A stretch of 64,000 nt of DNA. Origin: Paulownia fortunei. Taxonomy: Eukaryota; Streptophyta; Magnoliopsida; Lamiales; Paulowniaceae. A program made the translations under genes and the position numbers. The stretch lies in NCBI GenBank assembly GCA_019321725.1, contig CM033109.1:7595993-7659992 (forward strand), read 5' to 3'. The notes under the pieces are model-generated. The model was not told the origin of the DNA. It saw nothing but the letters and a program-made list of their open reading frames with translations, and did not search any database. Position 1 is the first letter of the stretch. Each line of letters starts with the position of its first letter. Positions 9,776 through 22,310 of this stretch are shown here, one piece after another.

Positions 9776-10189
9776 ACATACAAGAATTCTAGCAATTTAA
9801 TGCTCAAGAATGTCGTTATAAGAGGAAATAAATTATGTCGTGCTAATATCAGTGCAAGTAACATATGAATAGCATAAAATGCATAGCTCCATTCCAATGG
9901 GTAAGTAGTTTCCTCTGTCAAAGGGCTTCAAACATGTACTTTTAAGAACATTAACATTATATAAAGATCTTGGAAAAGCTTACATGATCCCAATTACATT
10001 TGTAGATAAGTGATTTTACGAGATAAGACATTGAGCTATGAAGCACAATAAATTAGTCATGTAAATGCAATTAAATGATAAATGCCTACGTAATCCATGA
10101 GTTCCTATAAATCTATCAAATGCATGACGATGTTGTATCTGAGTGTTGCAACATTGAATGAATGCATGTTTTGATGAGGTGTTGCAACA

Positions 10190-10860
10190 GTATTTTGAGA
10201 TTCCCACTACAACCACATACACAAAGGAACTTTTTCAATGCATCAAAATATTGAGAATCAAGGGCTCTTATGAAAAGATCACCTAACTAATTTTCAGTTG
10301 AAACATGGTCGATGGTCACAACCTTTCTCTCAACTAAGTCTCTAATAAAATGGTGTTGAATATTTATGTGTTGAATGTTGCACAGGATTCTTAGAGATAT
10401 TTATGGAACTAGAATTGTCATAATATACAATTAAAGCATTATGCCTTATCTTGTAATCATCCAAAATTTATTTGATCTACAACAACTAAAATCAATGCTT
10501 AAAAGAAGTCTAATGGACTAAAGTACAGCAACAAGAGCAAAGTTTTCATCAACAACCACCCATTCCACCTAAGTGTAATCTTGACCTATTAACCTAGCTT
10601 TATTTTCAATTATATTACAATATTCATCTATTTTATTTTTAAAAATTCATTCGGTTCCATTAACATTCACATTTTTAGGCCTAGGCATTAAGGTCCGAAC
10701 ATTATTTCTAGAAAATTGTTCAAGCTCTTGCTGCATGGCGTTTATCCAAAACTCATCCTCTAAAACCTCTTTCACATTCTTATGTTCAAATGGTGAAGTA
10801 TAACATACAAATCTTATCATATTTCTATAGTTTACCTTCACGTTACCTCTTGTTTTCATA
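10190..10860 (-). pseudogene. Copia reverse transcriptase start fused to RNase H end
   Basis: The first block (10647-10859) is the beginning of copia RT: KNVKEVLEDEFWINAMQQEL and VRTLMPRPKNVNV. It is followed almost at once by the C-terminal RNase H domain, seen in shifted frames as YYDNSSSINISKNPVQHSTH, then IRDLVERK and HVSTEN. RNase H degrades the RNA of the RNA-DNA hybrid during reverse transcription. About 500 residues of RT between them, including the YVDD catalytic motif, are missing, so an internal deletion is certain. Confidence 0.85.
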
Positions 10861-11159
10861 TCTTCTAAAACATCACCAATGATTTGATTGACAGAGTTTT
10901 TTCTTTGAATTCTACTTGATGGCTCTTTTTTTTAGTTTCTCAAAATATCAAAACCTTTAGTTTTTTTCTCAGAATCTGAGGATGTTGCAATATTCTGAGC
11001 AACATCAACAGGTGTTGTTTCAGGTGTTATAACATCAGGCAATCCAACAATAATACTTACATTTTCTTTCTCATCAGTTCCTATTTCTTCATATAGACTC
11101 ATGATTTTCACTTTCTGTGAATTACCCACAAAGTCACAAAAATCATGAATTACCATATT

Positions 11160-12350
11160 AAGGGTTCAACTACAATACATGTCCTTATATTATAGACTCT
11201 ATATGATCTACTATTTGTTGAATAACCAAGGAAAATTCCTTCATCACTTTTAGGATCAAACTTCCTAAGTGCTCTTGGTTGTTGAGTATATAACATGCAC
11301 AACTAATTACAGGAAAATGACTAAGATTATGTTTCTTACCTTTTCATATTTCATATGGAATCATTTTAGTACCTGCTCTCAAGTGTACACACTTAGTGTT
11401 GTAACAAGCCATGTCTAATGTTTCTGCCCACAATCTCTTTATGAGTTTCTTGGAATTTCATCATACGAGATATTTCCTCAAGTGTTCTATTTTTGCTTTC
11501 CACAACCTATTTTGTTGTGGTGATTTAGGTGTAGAGAAGTCATGAAAAATACCTTGTTGATCACAGTAATTTGAAAATATTGAAGTCTCAAACTCTTTTC
11601 CATAATCACTTCTAATTTCGATAATTTTGCATGATTTCTCATTTTTAAGTCTAATACAAAAAAATTTTAAAATCCATGAATGTGTCAAATTTTTCCTTGA
11701 TGAAATCAATCCATTTAAATCTTGAAAAATTAAAAACACAAATGAAATCATGTCTCTTTTGACTTATGCTTTCTACCTTCATTGGTCCCATAAGGTCCAT
11801 GTGCAAGAGTTCTAGGTATCATGTTGTACTTATGTGTTGTAACACCTTTTGTGACTTTCTTCTTTTAAAATTGACATAGCCCATATAGTACCTGAACTTT
11901 TCTTGCTAAGTCTTGGCACAGTAAGAACTGCACCTATATTAACAAGCTTGTATAGGCTTCGAAAAATTAGATATCCCAACTTCTGGTGCCAAACTTCGAT
12001 TTGTCCTTTGTAGGATGTTGTGGCATTCTAGAAAACAATGAAACAATTCTCACACTATTGAGTAAAGCCTTTTCATATTTAAAATATTTAGGTCTAATCT
12101 ACCAGTTATTTGATAGTACTGACAAGTAGGGTAAAACCTTTTGGGTTTAGGTCTCAGTCTTTTCGATCAAAACTTCTTTGTTGATTCAAAATTTGATTTA
12201 GACTAGCCAATCTACTTACAAAAATTATTTCAGAACTTTTACCTGATTTTTGCAATTTTACTCCTTTTGAGGATGATTTGCTGCCTATATATCCTAATCT
12301 AGCTTGGTTTCAATTATACTGTCCTATTAAGAGAATTTCATCCAATTATG
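11160..12350 (-). pseudogene. Copia gag-pre-integrase and integrase remnant
   Basis: Minus-strand reading gives WHQKLGYLIFRSLYKL (the zinc-finger-proximal region), SDYGKEFETSIFSNYCDQQG with the second catalytic Asp, and FSTPKSPQQNRLWKAKIEHL, where the conserved glutamate (usually VVERKN) has been lost. The C-terminal part contains LRAGTKMIPYEI, FDPKSDEGIFLGYSTNSR and YRVYNIRTC. Several stops and frameshifts separate the blocks. Confidence 0.85.
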
Positions 12351-12730
12351 GATTTAATTTTATCTCAGACTTCATCATGTTCTCAAGTTCCAACTTGTTG
12401 TGTTAAGTTCTGTGTTTTTTTCAATGGCAAGGTATTCAAACTTAATCACATCAGCTTAGAGGGCCTCATTCTCTTTTATCAAAACAACAACTTGTTTCTC
12501 AAATCATTCATTAATTTTGCAAGCTTTAAGCTATTTTTGATATCTCTTGGTAGATACTTTTGAATGTCCTCAAACCTTGGTCCTTCATCATCACTACTTT
12601 CATCAGAATTTGTACATGCCAAAGAAATAGGATTCAGACAGAGTTAAGAAGGAAAAATAATTGACTCATACCTATGAGATGTTGCAACATTACATATAAC
12701 ATCCATTGCATTTGTTTGTTTTTTATTTTC

Positions 12731-13745
12731 CTAAATTACTAAGATGAATGCAACACAATTGCTGACATGTTCTTCTTGTTCATCTTGATTGCTTTTAGAT
12801 TTTTCATCACTCCAAGTGGCGTTGAGTGATCCGCCCATCTTCTTTACGGTGTTACTCAACTTGAATATAACCATACACTTCATATTCTTAGCACTAAATT
12901 TTCTTGTTTCTCCTAAAATCAGATGGATTAGGATAATTTTTACTTTCCTAAGATTTAGATTTTTACCAAACATTGAAGGTTTATTTCTTTTATTCATTTG
13001 CTTTTGAAATTTTCTTGTTTTTGGTGAGTGAAGCAAGTGAATCATTCATATCATCACCATTCTCATGATTTGGTTCATTTTCTGATGCAATGGCTCTAGC
13101 CTAAAATGCAACTCATTTGTTCTTTTCCATGTTATCCTATTTCAAAATCATTTCCAAGGTTTGCAGTGCCCCCATCAGTTCATATAACCTCAGTGTTGTA
13201 ACATCCTGAGTTTTCTCAATACCAGTCACCTTATATGCGAATCTCTCTAAAGGTAATCTCAAAACTTTCCTAAGAAGTTTACAATCAGCGTATTTTTCTC
13301 TCAAATCATTCACTTTGTTGGCAATATTATACAATTTTATATTAAATTCAATAATCATTTCATCATCTTCCATCCTTAAATTTTCAATCAAATATGGTGG
13401 CAAAAATCTAAAGTTTGGACATTCTCACAACCTTGGTTACTTCATTGCAATTTGCAAAATATCCTACGCTTTCTTGGCAGATTCAGTTGTAGATATTAGT
13501 TTGAAATGATTCTAATCAACTGCACTAAATACAACATTCATTTATTTTGAATTAAAATTAGCTATTTGATCATCTGCCGTTAACCATTCTATTTTTGGTT
13601 TGCGGACCATGTCTTCTTCTACAATATTTGTTGAATGCACCCAACTTATCAAAATTGACTTTCTTGCTTGTTCATCAAGTGACCTCGTTTTAGCTTTCTA
13701 ATAAGAATAATTGATTCTATCAAGTAATGAGGACATGACACTTAG
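12731..13745 (-). pseudogene. Copia gag remnant
   Basis: Gag forms the cytoplasmic virus-like particle. A reading near 13745 starts MSSLLDRIN; further on come WLTADDQIANFN, FKLISTTESAKKA and then the typical UBN2-type core: ENLRMEDDEMIIEFNIKLYN, LLRKVLRLPLERFAYKVTGI and LYELMGALQTLEM. The C-terminal zinc knuckle region (12731-13045) is poorly preserved. There are multiple stops. Confidence 0.85.
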
Positions 13746-13928
13746 CTTCCTTTACGAAGTTGTTCCATGCTTTCAATAGATAGAAACTAGAATCTCACTA
13801 ATTAGTTTTTAATGACCTATTTTTTATGCCAATTGATATAATTTGTTGCCCATTTTTAATTAATTTTAACTTAAAATCCTTGGTGTTGTATGAAGTGTTG
13901 TAATATCAACCAATTTGTTGTTAATCAA

Positions 13929-14475
13929 TGTTGTAACATCTAGTTAAAACACACAGCAGAAATAAAAAAATAACAAGAATTTTTATGGACTTTAAGTACA
14001 AAGTACTTTGTATGCGTGAGGTAACGCCTAGAGAAAGAAACAATCCACTAATTAGTATAAGTTTTATAGAATACAATATATGGAATTAAATCAATTTAAA
14101 GACTCTCTCTTTAAATGAAAATCATTCTTTGCATTCCACTAACTAGTTGTTCCTGTGAGGCTCCCTTGACTATAATTAGTATTGTTGGACTCCCTCCATC
14201 TCTGAACTCCTTCAGATGGTTGATACGGTCATCTTTTGAAGACCTTTCACATTCATTTTTCAAAGAATATATAGGAGTGTACCCCCCCTCACACTTTAAG
14301 TCACTTAGTGGCACTATATAGTTCATCCACTTATTTCTTCAATCTAGATACTTAGAATATATACAACACGTTCAATCAGCCCATAAAATTGCTAGAGATA
14401 AGTTAAATTTGTTGATTTCTTTCTTTATCTTGAAAATCTTCCAAAATCTTCTCTTTCTTTATCATACCAAATCAA
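13929..14475 (-). repeat. Copia 5' LTR, 3' portion (split by nested insertions)
   Basis: The segment aligns directly with 23710-24380: TG-TAACATCTA at the start, the AAAGAAACAAT block, a TTCCACTAACTAGTTGTTCC-like block and the CTCCTTCA/GGTTGATA region. Homology stops near CAAATCAAC (14470) and resumes at 21468, so the two pieces are one LTR interrupted by about 7 kb. Confidence 0.7.
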
Positions 14476-14480
14476 CCTGT

Positions 14481-15690
14481 TGAGTTGGTTTTATACAACA
14501 ATTCAAGTATTTTCACTTAGTTATTTGATTGATTTTAAGCAAATTATGTCTAGTTTGATGCTCTTTATTTAGTCCATATTAGGCAAACTTGGAAGAGCTG
14601 AAGAAAAGATGAAGACAAAAAAAAAAGATTACTAAAAAATAAGAGTTGGCGCCACTGTGCCTAATTCAGGATTCACGACACATATGCTAAACATTAGGCA
14701 GAATCTCAAGTTTATATAGTGCTACTCGCAGCACCTATTCATAAGGAATTTGGCATCACGAGACAGGTGAAAAAATTCGGTAGTTTCTCAATTCCTTTAA
14801 GCGTCACAGTGCTACCTTACAAATTTTGTGTGGAAAAGGATTTCAAATAGATTTTTCTTGGGATAAGGTATAAATAGAAGGCTTACAACTCATTCCCAAT
14901 GAAATTGCTAGGAACGAAGCAAAGGACTCAAGAACACACTCGAAGGCATCTTTCCTCTGGATACAGAGAGAATTTCTATCTTTTGTTTATTGAATTCTTT
15001 ACTTTTTTCCTTGTCAATTAATATGATGTATCAAAATTTGTCTATAAGTCTTTCCACATTTGTTATGAGCTAAATTCTAGTTTTTAGGGGTTAATATAAC
15101 CGAAGTTGGATCCTATGTTTAAAGATTATAATTTATCTTAATTCAAGTTCTTTAATTTTATTAGTATTATTGTGATTAATTGCATCTTCATTACTTGATC
15201 ACTAATTTATATTGTAGGCATATGAAATTCGACATTCGAGAGAGGAAATTTTATACATGGCCATAGTATAACATGATTTAGAAATTCATAGAGGCGAGAG
15301 GCTTATGAACCATTTGAATTCTTCTGCGAGAATTCATTGAACTTGATAGGATTTTGGTTTTGGATTTTTATATAAATATCAAAATTCAGATTAAAATTCA
15401 TAATCATTTGGCACTCGAGAGAGAGAGTTGATTATTTTAGAAATTCTTGACTTATAAGTTATTAACTTGAATTTGATGAAATGGATTAATAAATATAAGT
15501 GAAAACAAGGTAAATCAAACCTCTGGAATTTTTTGCCTATCAAGTATTTGATAATTTGTTTGGGTGAACTTTTTAATTTAATTCTAGGATTTTTAGCTTA
15601 TTTCATCACAACTTGAATCATCTAAATAAAGTTAGGACTATCATAATTTTGATACTTAGCGCATATTTGACATTAATTCCTATGGAGACT
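14481..15690 (+). repeat. Gypsy-type LTR fragment, plus orientation
   Basis: It begins TGAGTTGGTTTTATAC, the same LTR start found on the minus strand at 17339 and 21465, and its last 100 bases (TAATTTTGATACTTAGCGC ... TTCCTATGGAGAC) resemble the end of those LTRs. The middle is diverged. The final 100 bp of a complete LTR are missing and it abuts the minus-strand LTR tail to tail. No coding content. Confidence 0.55.
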
Positions 15691-17339
15691 TATTGTGGAT
15701 TTTATAAATGCAAGTGTACATTATCGTTAACAAGTAATAAAGTGATGAATAGTATCATTCCCATGAGAATTGTTGAATTATTAAGTATCGAAATTATATT
15801 AACTCTAATTTTATTTAAATAAATGTAAAAATATGTTGATAATTACAAAATAAATCTAACTAGACTAAACCATTGATAGAAATCATTTAAAACTGAAATT
15901 ACTAATTTAAAACCTAGGGTTATGATTTCACTGTAATTATTCCAAATTGAATAATTTATCTTATCAACCTCAATTTATTTTCCAACTGAAAGTTGAGAAT
16001 CCCTAAATTATTCACTAGCCTCTCCCAAAATCTAATGAAGATATCATCAATTACTAACCCACTATATTCTTATGTGAATTACAACAATCAATAATTTATT
16101 AGATTCCATGAAGTCATAAACATAACTATACAAACCATGTAAGTATATTCCTATCTCACATGCAATTTATGATTTTCTACACATAGAACTAGACACATAT
16201 ATCACCTCACAGGTCAATATAATTAGCAAATTATTCAATTAGTAGCCAAGTAATTGAAAGCATTAAGAATAATGTAGAAAACTCAACTTGAAAACAAATC
16301 AAGAATTGAATGGGTACAAATATTCAAAACATCCTAATTAGATTATATCACAATCCTAAAAGAGAAAATTAGTTCATGATGGTAAAAATTAGTAACAACT
16401 TAACAATATTCATGATCATGATTAAAGAGAGAAATAGGAAAGATAAAAATAAAACTTGGAAAATAATGAGTTTCTTCCTTTGTGGTGTCTTCTTCCTAAA
16501 TCTTGGAAGAAATCTCCCCTTCCTTGTCTTCTTCTCTTCTTTTCTTTCTTTTCTTGGCTTGTTCTCTCTTTTCTCCCTCCCTCCCCCCTCTCTATCTGAT
16601 TTCTTCTCTTGAAGGCTTTTGGAATCCTTAAAATTAGATGTGAGATACCTTAAAGGGGGCAACAATCCTATTTTGACCCTACTTTTATGTTTTTCAGCCC
16701 CTAGGCACTAACTGGTGGCGCCTAGGTGTCGTGCTCTCTATTTTCGGTGTCTAAGCACTCTGTTTTGGTGCCTAGGTGCCGTGCTCTCTATTTTCTTTTG
16801 GTGCCTAGTGTTCAGCCCTTTGCAACTTATTTTTGACCTCTTTCTAGGATGAATTAGCTTTTAGTGTCTTCTAAGAAATTTTAGGTTTATATCTTTTCTT
16901 TCCATATCCACTTGAATCAACTCGATATAGAATGTGTGGGAAGATTTATGGCTACAATACCAAAATATATCATACTAGAAAGTTTCAATCAATTGCAGAC
17001 CATTGAACCCAATATTTCTTATTAAAATCGAAAGAAATGGATTTTGTGATGAGCATATAAGTTATAGATATATCTTTTGGTCTTATAATGGTTTAATAAT
17101 CAAGTCAAAATTATATTTCATCAATGAGTTATGATTAAAATACAAACACTGCCCACAATAGCACTATAACGAGGGTTCTTCTAAAATTTAACCAAATTTT
17201 ATGTTTCTTTTCATTTTCTTTTCGTTTTGTCATTATCTACAATATTTCAACTTGAATGCATCAAAAGTATTATAAATATTTGAAAATAAATCAAATGTTA
17301 ATAAAAAAGTATACGAATTGTTGGTATAAAACCAACTCA
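15691..17339 (-). repeat. 3' LTR of short-bodied gypsy element
   Basis: About 1.65 kb. Minus-strand start is TGAGTTGGTTTTATACC next to the polypurine tract; the end reads GCATTTATAAAATCCACAAT. It carries about 230 bp (roughly 16050-16280) absent from the other LTR. It contains repeated near-palindromes of the type GGCGCCTAGGTG at 16713-16800. A lysine/arginine-rich open frame at 16369-16665 is low-complexity LTR sequence, not a gene. Confidence 0.75.
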
Positions 17340-17365
17340 ATAAATACCCCCAAACTTAAACATTT
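17340..17365 (-). other. Polypurine tract
   Basis: Minus strand reads AAGTTTGGGGGTATTTAT directly before the LTR start. A second purine tract with the same AAGTTTGGGGGTGG core lies 1 kb upstream at about 18342-18356, as in some Tat-type elements with a duplicated tract. Confidence 0.65.
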
Positions 17366-19186
17366 GCTTGTCCTCAAGCAAAAGAAAGAAGTAAAATAAC
17401 AAGATATAATGAACCCTACTAACCAAAGGAGCCTTAAAAATCAAAGTGAGTTTATAACTTAAGAAATCTCAAAATATCATCAAAATTCACAATTTCAACT
17501 CAAATATCAAATTCACCCATCTTTAAATCCTTTGAATGTGTGTGTGTGTGGCCTCTTGCACTTAACTTTTCGCTACTCGGATTGGTTTATGCAAACTCAT
17601 AACAAAATTATTGATATCATATTTATATATTTTAGAATTCCATAGGCTTGTTTTTCATGTCACTTTCCACTAATGTACACTAACACAACATCAAGGATTA
17701 TTAGGACTTCAAAAGCTTGTAATGTGTGGCTAGGGTAATTATAGGGTAAAAGACAATATAATGGTTCAAATTACTCATAGCACATAACTATTCTATAACC
17801 TTGTTGGTGAGCACCGCCATATCTTTATCGCACACCTTCATGAACCTTTATTATTTTGATTTGTCACACCACTTTATTCACTAAACTCCCTTTGTATTGT
17901 CTTTTTCACATTTTTTTGAAGTGCTACATCCCCAAACTTTATTTGTTTTTATGAACAATAGGTGTTGCACTCTTTCCTTATCTTTCTTTACAATTTTTTT
18001 GTTTTAGAAGTTTTGTACAAATCATCAGCTCTCTTGAAAGGCTCAAACGGTCCAAAAAATAGCCTAAACCACTTCCCTAATGTTATGTAGCCTAGGATTT
18101 TGCCTCGAGTGACAATCAAACAAGTTCTAGAATTATATGAGATAGCAAAAAAAAGTATCAAGTTCATATAATTTTTTTTAAGCATACAGAAAATCCAAAT
18201 GTCCAATGCTATGTGCTCAATATGCCAAAGGATTCCAAGAAAGGTAAAAATTGCCACAAGAGTCAAGCACATACATAAGCACAATATTCATCAATTTCCA
18301 AAAGTTATAAACAAACAAAATCAAATAAAACACATACATCCACCCCCAAACTTAGAACTAACATTGTCCTCAATGTTAAATAAAGCAAGATAAGGTATAA
18401 AAGACTTCCTTGAATGGTGTTAGTTCTCATCAAGTTAATCATCATCCTCTTCTAGAATAGTGATGGGTGTGCATTCATTAGTTGGTGGCATATCACTCCT
18501 TATTTTATAAATCCTTCCCCACACTTGAGTTAGATCCTGAAATAAAAAACAAACAAACAAAAAATCATTAGACTAAAATAACAAAATTAATATTAAACAA
18601 CTAAATAATAAAAATAAAAGAAAATTTAAAACACTTGAGTTGCCTCCAAGAAGTATTTGATTTATAGTCTTCAGCCAGACTTCTTCATTGCTCAATGGGG
18701 ATCCAAAAATAAGTGTTTATCATGCCATGTTTTTGTATTCTCTAGAAGTATAGGTGATCCCCAAAGATAAGCATAGTTAGCATAATCCGACATGGGATCA
18801 AGTACCTCTTTTACATTGTTGAGTGCATGCCCGATGACCAATAATAGTTGTTCTTATATGAAAGAGATATTTCTATTATTTTCAATGTGAGAGATGATGA
18901 AATATAAATGGATAGATTTGTCAATATCCTCAAGTAGACCTTAATTTCCCACCATATAATGCTTTAATGAGCAATCTACCAACTCGTAATCCTCCACTTC
19001 ATACTTGTGTAATGAGATCCCTATATGATCCTCCATAACATTTGGCATAGGCCTGTTATTTTATAAATTCACCCTTGATCAAATTTTCAATCGAAAAGTT
19101 AGTTTCTATCTCTTCATTGCTCAGCAAAATAACATCATCATGTTCTTCCATTTCTCCGCTAGAGGTATTTGTGTTGATATATCTTG

Positions 19187-19860
19187 TTAATCCTTTATCA
19201 GTTTTTCAATCCACAAGATAGTTTCAATCTCTTCATCACTTAGCAAATTAACATCACAATGTTCTTCACCCTCTCCATTTGCCTTGGGTGTGTAAGGCAA
19301 ATTATCTTGATGTCTTGTTGGAAACATGTTGTCCATCTCACAATGTTGGATCTCTAAGTTTTGAAGTTGTGATGACGGGTTTTGGACATCAGTTGTAGTT
19401 TTCAATATGAATTAACTTTGAGTGTTTGCTAATCAAGTCATTGCTTCATCAAGAAAAATTCTCTCTGGTGATGGATTACTAAGTTCAGTTCGCAATAAGA
19501 TTCGGTCGGTAATACGTTCAAATTGAGCTAATGCTTCTTCAAGGCTTTGCTCTATCTTTAACAGTAGGTAACTCGGTGCATGCCACATCTTATTCTCATC
19601 ATTTTTCCATAAAGCATTAGAATGATTTGGCCATCCTTGATAAGTGTTAGAGAACACAAAATTTTGCAGTTGGTTGTAATTTCACCCATATTCAGCATGC
19701 TCGACATATGGCGATGAAAATCGATTGCTCTCTTGGTATTATGTTCTTGCTTGAAAACCACTATAAAACTCACGTAGTTGAGCAATCAACGCATCAATGG
19801 CATCTTCTCGATTAATCCCAAAGGCCTGAGTTGAAACTTGATTTGTCATGTCATATTTAT
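19187..19860 (-). pseudogene. Gag C-terminal remnant of short-bodied gypsy element
   Basis: Minus-strand stretches YQGWPNHSNALWKNDEN and KIEQSLEEALAQFERITDRI match the Asn/Trp-rich and coiled part near the end of Tat/Athila gag (commonly YNPGWRNHPNFSW ... EDTVASFIQATD). An NLEIQHCEMDNMFPTRHQDN block with an LSDEEIE acidic stretch follows. The N-terminal capsid part and the CCHC zinc knuckle are missing. Confidence 0.6.
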
Positions 19861-20049
19861 TTGGTCAATAGTATGAATTATATATTATCTTGTCTACCAT
19901 TTTCTGCTTATCTCACACGCACAAGAAAACACATGCGATTATAAACAAGGGCACACTTAAACGATAAAAAGAAAAATAAAAAATAAGGACAAAAATATAT
20001 ACAAGAAAAATTCAAATTCAAATTATAGTTATTATTAACAAAACAAAAT

Positions 20050-20075
20050 AATTCCCAACAACGGTGCAAAAAATT
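20050..20075 (-). other. Degenerate primer binding site
   Basis: Minus strand reads TTTTTTGCACCGTTGTTGGG immediately after the 5' LTR, resembling TGGCGCCGTTGCCGGGGA, the primer site common in Tat/Athila elements. Several mismatches to a tRNA 3' end remain. Confidence 0.55.
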
Positions 20076-21465
20076 TATTACGGATTTTATAAACGCAAGT
20101 GTACATTATCGTTAAAAAATAATAAAGTTATGAATAGAGTATTGTTCCCATGAAGATTGTTGAATTATTAAGTACCGAAATTATATTAACTCTAATTTTA
20201 TTTGAATAAACGTAAAAATATATTGACAATTACAAACTAAATTTAACTAAACTAAACCAATGATATAAATCATTTAAAACTGAAATTACTTACTTAAAAC
20301 CCAGGGTTATGATTTCATCGTAATTATTTCGAATTGAATAATTTATCTTATCAACCTTAATTTATTTCCTATGTGATAGTCGAGAATTTGTAATTTATCC
20401 ACTAGTCTCTCCTAAGGTCTAATGAAAATATCATCTATTGCTAACACAAACTCAACCTGAAAATAAATCAAGAATTGAATGGATACAAATATTCAAAATA
20501 TCCTAATTAGATTACATCACAACCCTAAAAAGAGAAAATTAGTTCATGATGGTAAAAATGAGTAACAACTTAACAATATTCATGAACATGATTAAAGAGA
20601 GAAATAGGAAAGATAAAAAATAAAACTTGGAAATGATGAGTTTTTTCCCTTGTGATGTCTTATTCCTCAATCTTGGAAAAATCTCCCCTTCTCCTTGTCT
20701 TCTTCTCTTCTTTTCTTTCTTTCCATGGCTTGTTCTCTCTTCTCTTCCCTATCTCTATCTGATTTCTTCTATTGGAGGTTTTTGGAATCCTTAAAATTGA
20801 ATGTGAGATGACCTAAAGAGGGCAAAAATTTCATTTTGACTAGTAGCGCCTAGGCGCTATGCTCTCTGTTTTCAGCGCCTAAGCACCCTGTTTTGGCGCC
20901 TAAGCGCCGTTGTTGCAGTTTTCTTATTTTTCTAATAGTGTTCAGCCCTTTACAACTCGTTTTTGACCTCTTTTTAGGATAAATTGACTTTTGGTGTCTT
21001 TTAAGGAATTGTATTTCTATGTCTTACCCACATTCACTTGAATCAACTCAATATAAAATCTGTTAAAAGAGTTATGGCCACAATACCAAAATGTGTCATA
21101 CTAGAAAGTTTCAATCAATTGCAAATTCTTTAACCCAATTTTTCACATTGAAATTGAAAGAAATGAATTTTTTTATGAACATAGAAGTTATAGATATATC
21201 TTTTGGCCTTCTAATGGTTCAAAAATTATATCAAAATGATATTTGAGCAAAAAGTTATAACTGAAATATGAACACTGTTCACAATAGCATTATAACGAGG
21301 GTTCTTCTAAAATTTAACCAAGTTTTGTGTTTCTTTCCATTTTCTTCTTCTTTGTCATTATTTATAATATTTCAACTTAAATGCATCAAAAGTAATATAA
21401 ATACTTGAAAATGAACCAAATTTTTAATAAAAAGGCACACGAATTATTGGTATAAAACCAAGTCA
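20076..21465 (-). repeat. 5' LTR of short-bodied gypsy element
   Basis: Aligns with 15691-17339 except for the 230-bp block. It contains GCGCCTAGGCGC and GGCGCCTAAGCGCC palindromes (20843-20912). The LTR start TGACTTGG is at 21465 on the minus strand. The two LTRs differ at many sites, so insertion is old. Confidence 0.75.
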
Positions 21466-21467
21466 AC

Positions 21468-21800
21468 AAGAAAATACCTTATTCACCATTTATACTCAAA
21501 ACTTAATACTGTACACTTGAGTTAAGATTTTCATAAACACAACCATATCTTCAATTTCAACATACTTACCTGTGTTTTGTTTTTGTAGAATTCTGCAAAT
21601 AAGCATGCCGAATTTTTTTGAATTATGAAAACTTGCACAAATTAAATAAAATTAATTCAAATTTATTAAATCTTGTGCCTGCACTGTTGCAACACTTCTT
21701 GCACTTGTCCATTGTGCATAATTACAGTTTTCATAAATGCCAATATTTAGACATTAATACGTGACACAATACACAACAAACTACTTATAAAATGTAAGAA
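21468..21800 (-). repeat. Copia 5' LTR, continuation beyond the nested insertions
   Basis: The block with TTATGAAAACTTGCACAAATT, GTTGCAACACTTCTTGCA and TGTCCATTGTGCAT aligns with 24455-24600, the equivalent part of the uninterrupted LTR at 23710. Right boundary approximate. Confidence 0.6.
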
Positions 21801-21859
21801 ATTTGATTCTCAACAAAAGGCAAATAAAATGAAAAGAATTTGTAATGATGTTCATTTGT

Positions 21860-22310
21860 TCAACATGAATTAGTATTCTCGCGCACACGTTTATCATACA
21901 CAATTGAGCTTTGAACTTATATAAGCATATTTTTGCAAGTATATCAGGATATTTGGCTCAGCGGTTAGGGCTTTCAATATAAATTCAATATATCATAATT
22001 TATACATGTGTTTGGTAATTTACATTAAAAAATTATTTTGTCTATCATACCCTATGGGGATGTTCAACATTTCTAGTGCGAATCGCTAATAATCACTGTT
22101 TTATAAAAGTGAAAAGAGAGAGTTTTTAACCAATCGTAATTTAGTGAAGCTTATTATTTAAAATTTAAATTATAATCATTATTAGAAAAATTAATTATAG
22201 TAAAATTGTAGAATCAATTTTCCAAAACTTTAACGAAACTCACTCTGAAGTTTGAATGAGCTTGGAATTACATTTCAAAAATTGAGTACAAACATGCCTA
22301 GTGTAAATGA
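21860..22310. repeat. Dispersed repeat, copy 1
   Basis: Direct repeat of 26735-27170. Shared blocks include CGCACACGTTTATCA, AATTGAGCTT, GCATATTTTTGCAAG, GGATGTTCAACA and CTCACTCTGAAGTTTGAATG. No coding frame or terminal inverted repeat was found, so the class is unknown. Confidence 0.65.

Larger units (their letters stand above)
9776..13928 (-). mobile_element. Ty1/copia retrotransposon body, degenerate
   Basis: On the minus strand the order is gag, gag-pre-integrase, integrase, a short reverse transcriptase piece and RNase H, which is the copia order (integrase before RT). Its 5' LTR lies to the right (13929-14475, continuing at 21468). Most of RT and the protease are deleted. The 3' end (9776-10190) holds only AT-rich sequence with many TTGCAACA motifs and no recognisable 3' LTR, because the 9096-9775 LTR fragment abuts it. 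Confidence 0.85.
15691..21465 (-). mobile_element. Short-bodied gypsy derivative (non-autonomous), nested in copia LTR
   Basis: Two LTRs in the same orientation (15691-17339 and 20076-21465) flank an internal region of only 2.7 kb. On the minus strand a degenerate primer binding site follows the first LTR, a gag C-terminal remnant comes next, then a GGAGGCAACTCAAG signature seen at the end of Tat-type pol regions, and a polypurine tract before the second LTR. No protease, RT or integrase is present. It needs proteins from a related autonomous element. Confidence 0.75.

Noticed and set aside
16369..16665. Lys/Arg/Glu-rich 98-residue frame as a gene
   Set aside because: It lies inside an LTR, comes from a purine-rich leader-like tract, and is not kept in the other LTR.
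14472..21467. TCAAC on both sides of the nested gypsy as a 5-bp target duplication
   Set aside because: The LTR starts (TGAGTTGG at 14481, TGACTTGG at 21465 minus) do not abut these copies on both sides, and the two ends belong to different elements.
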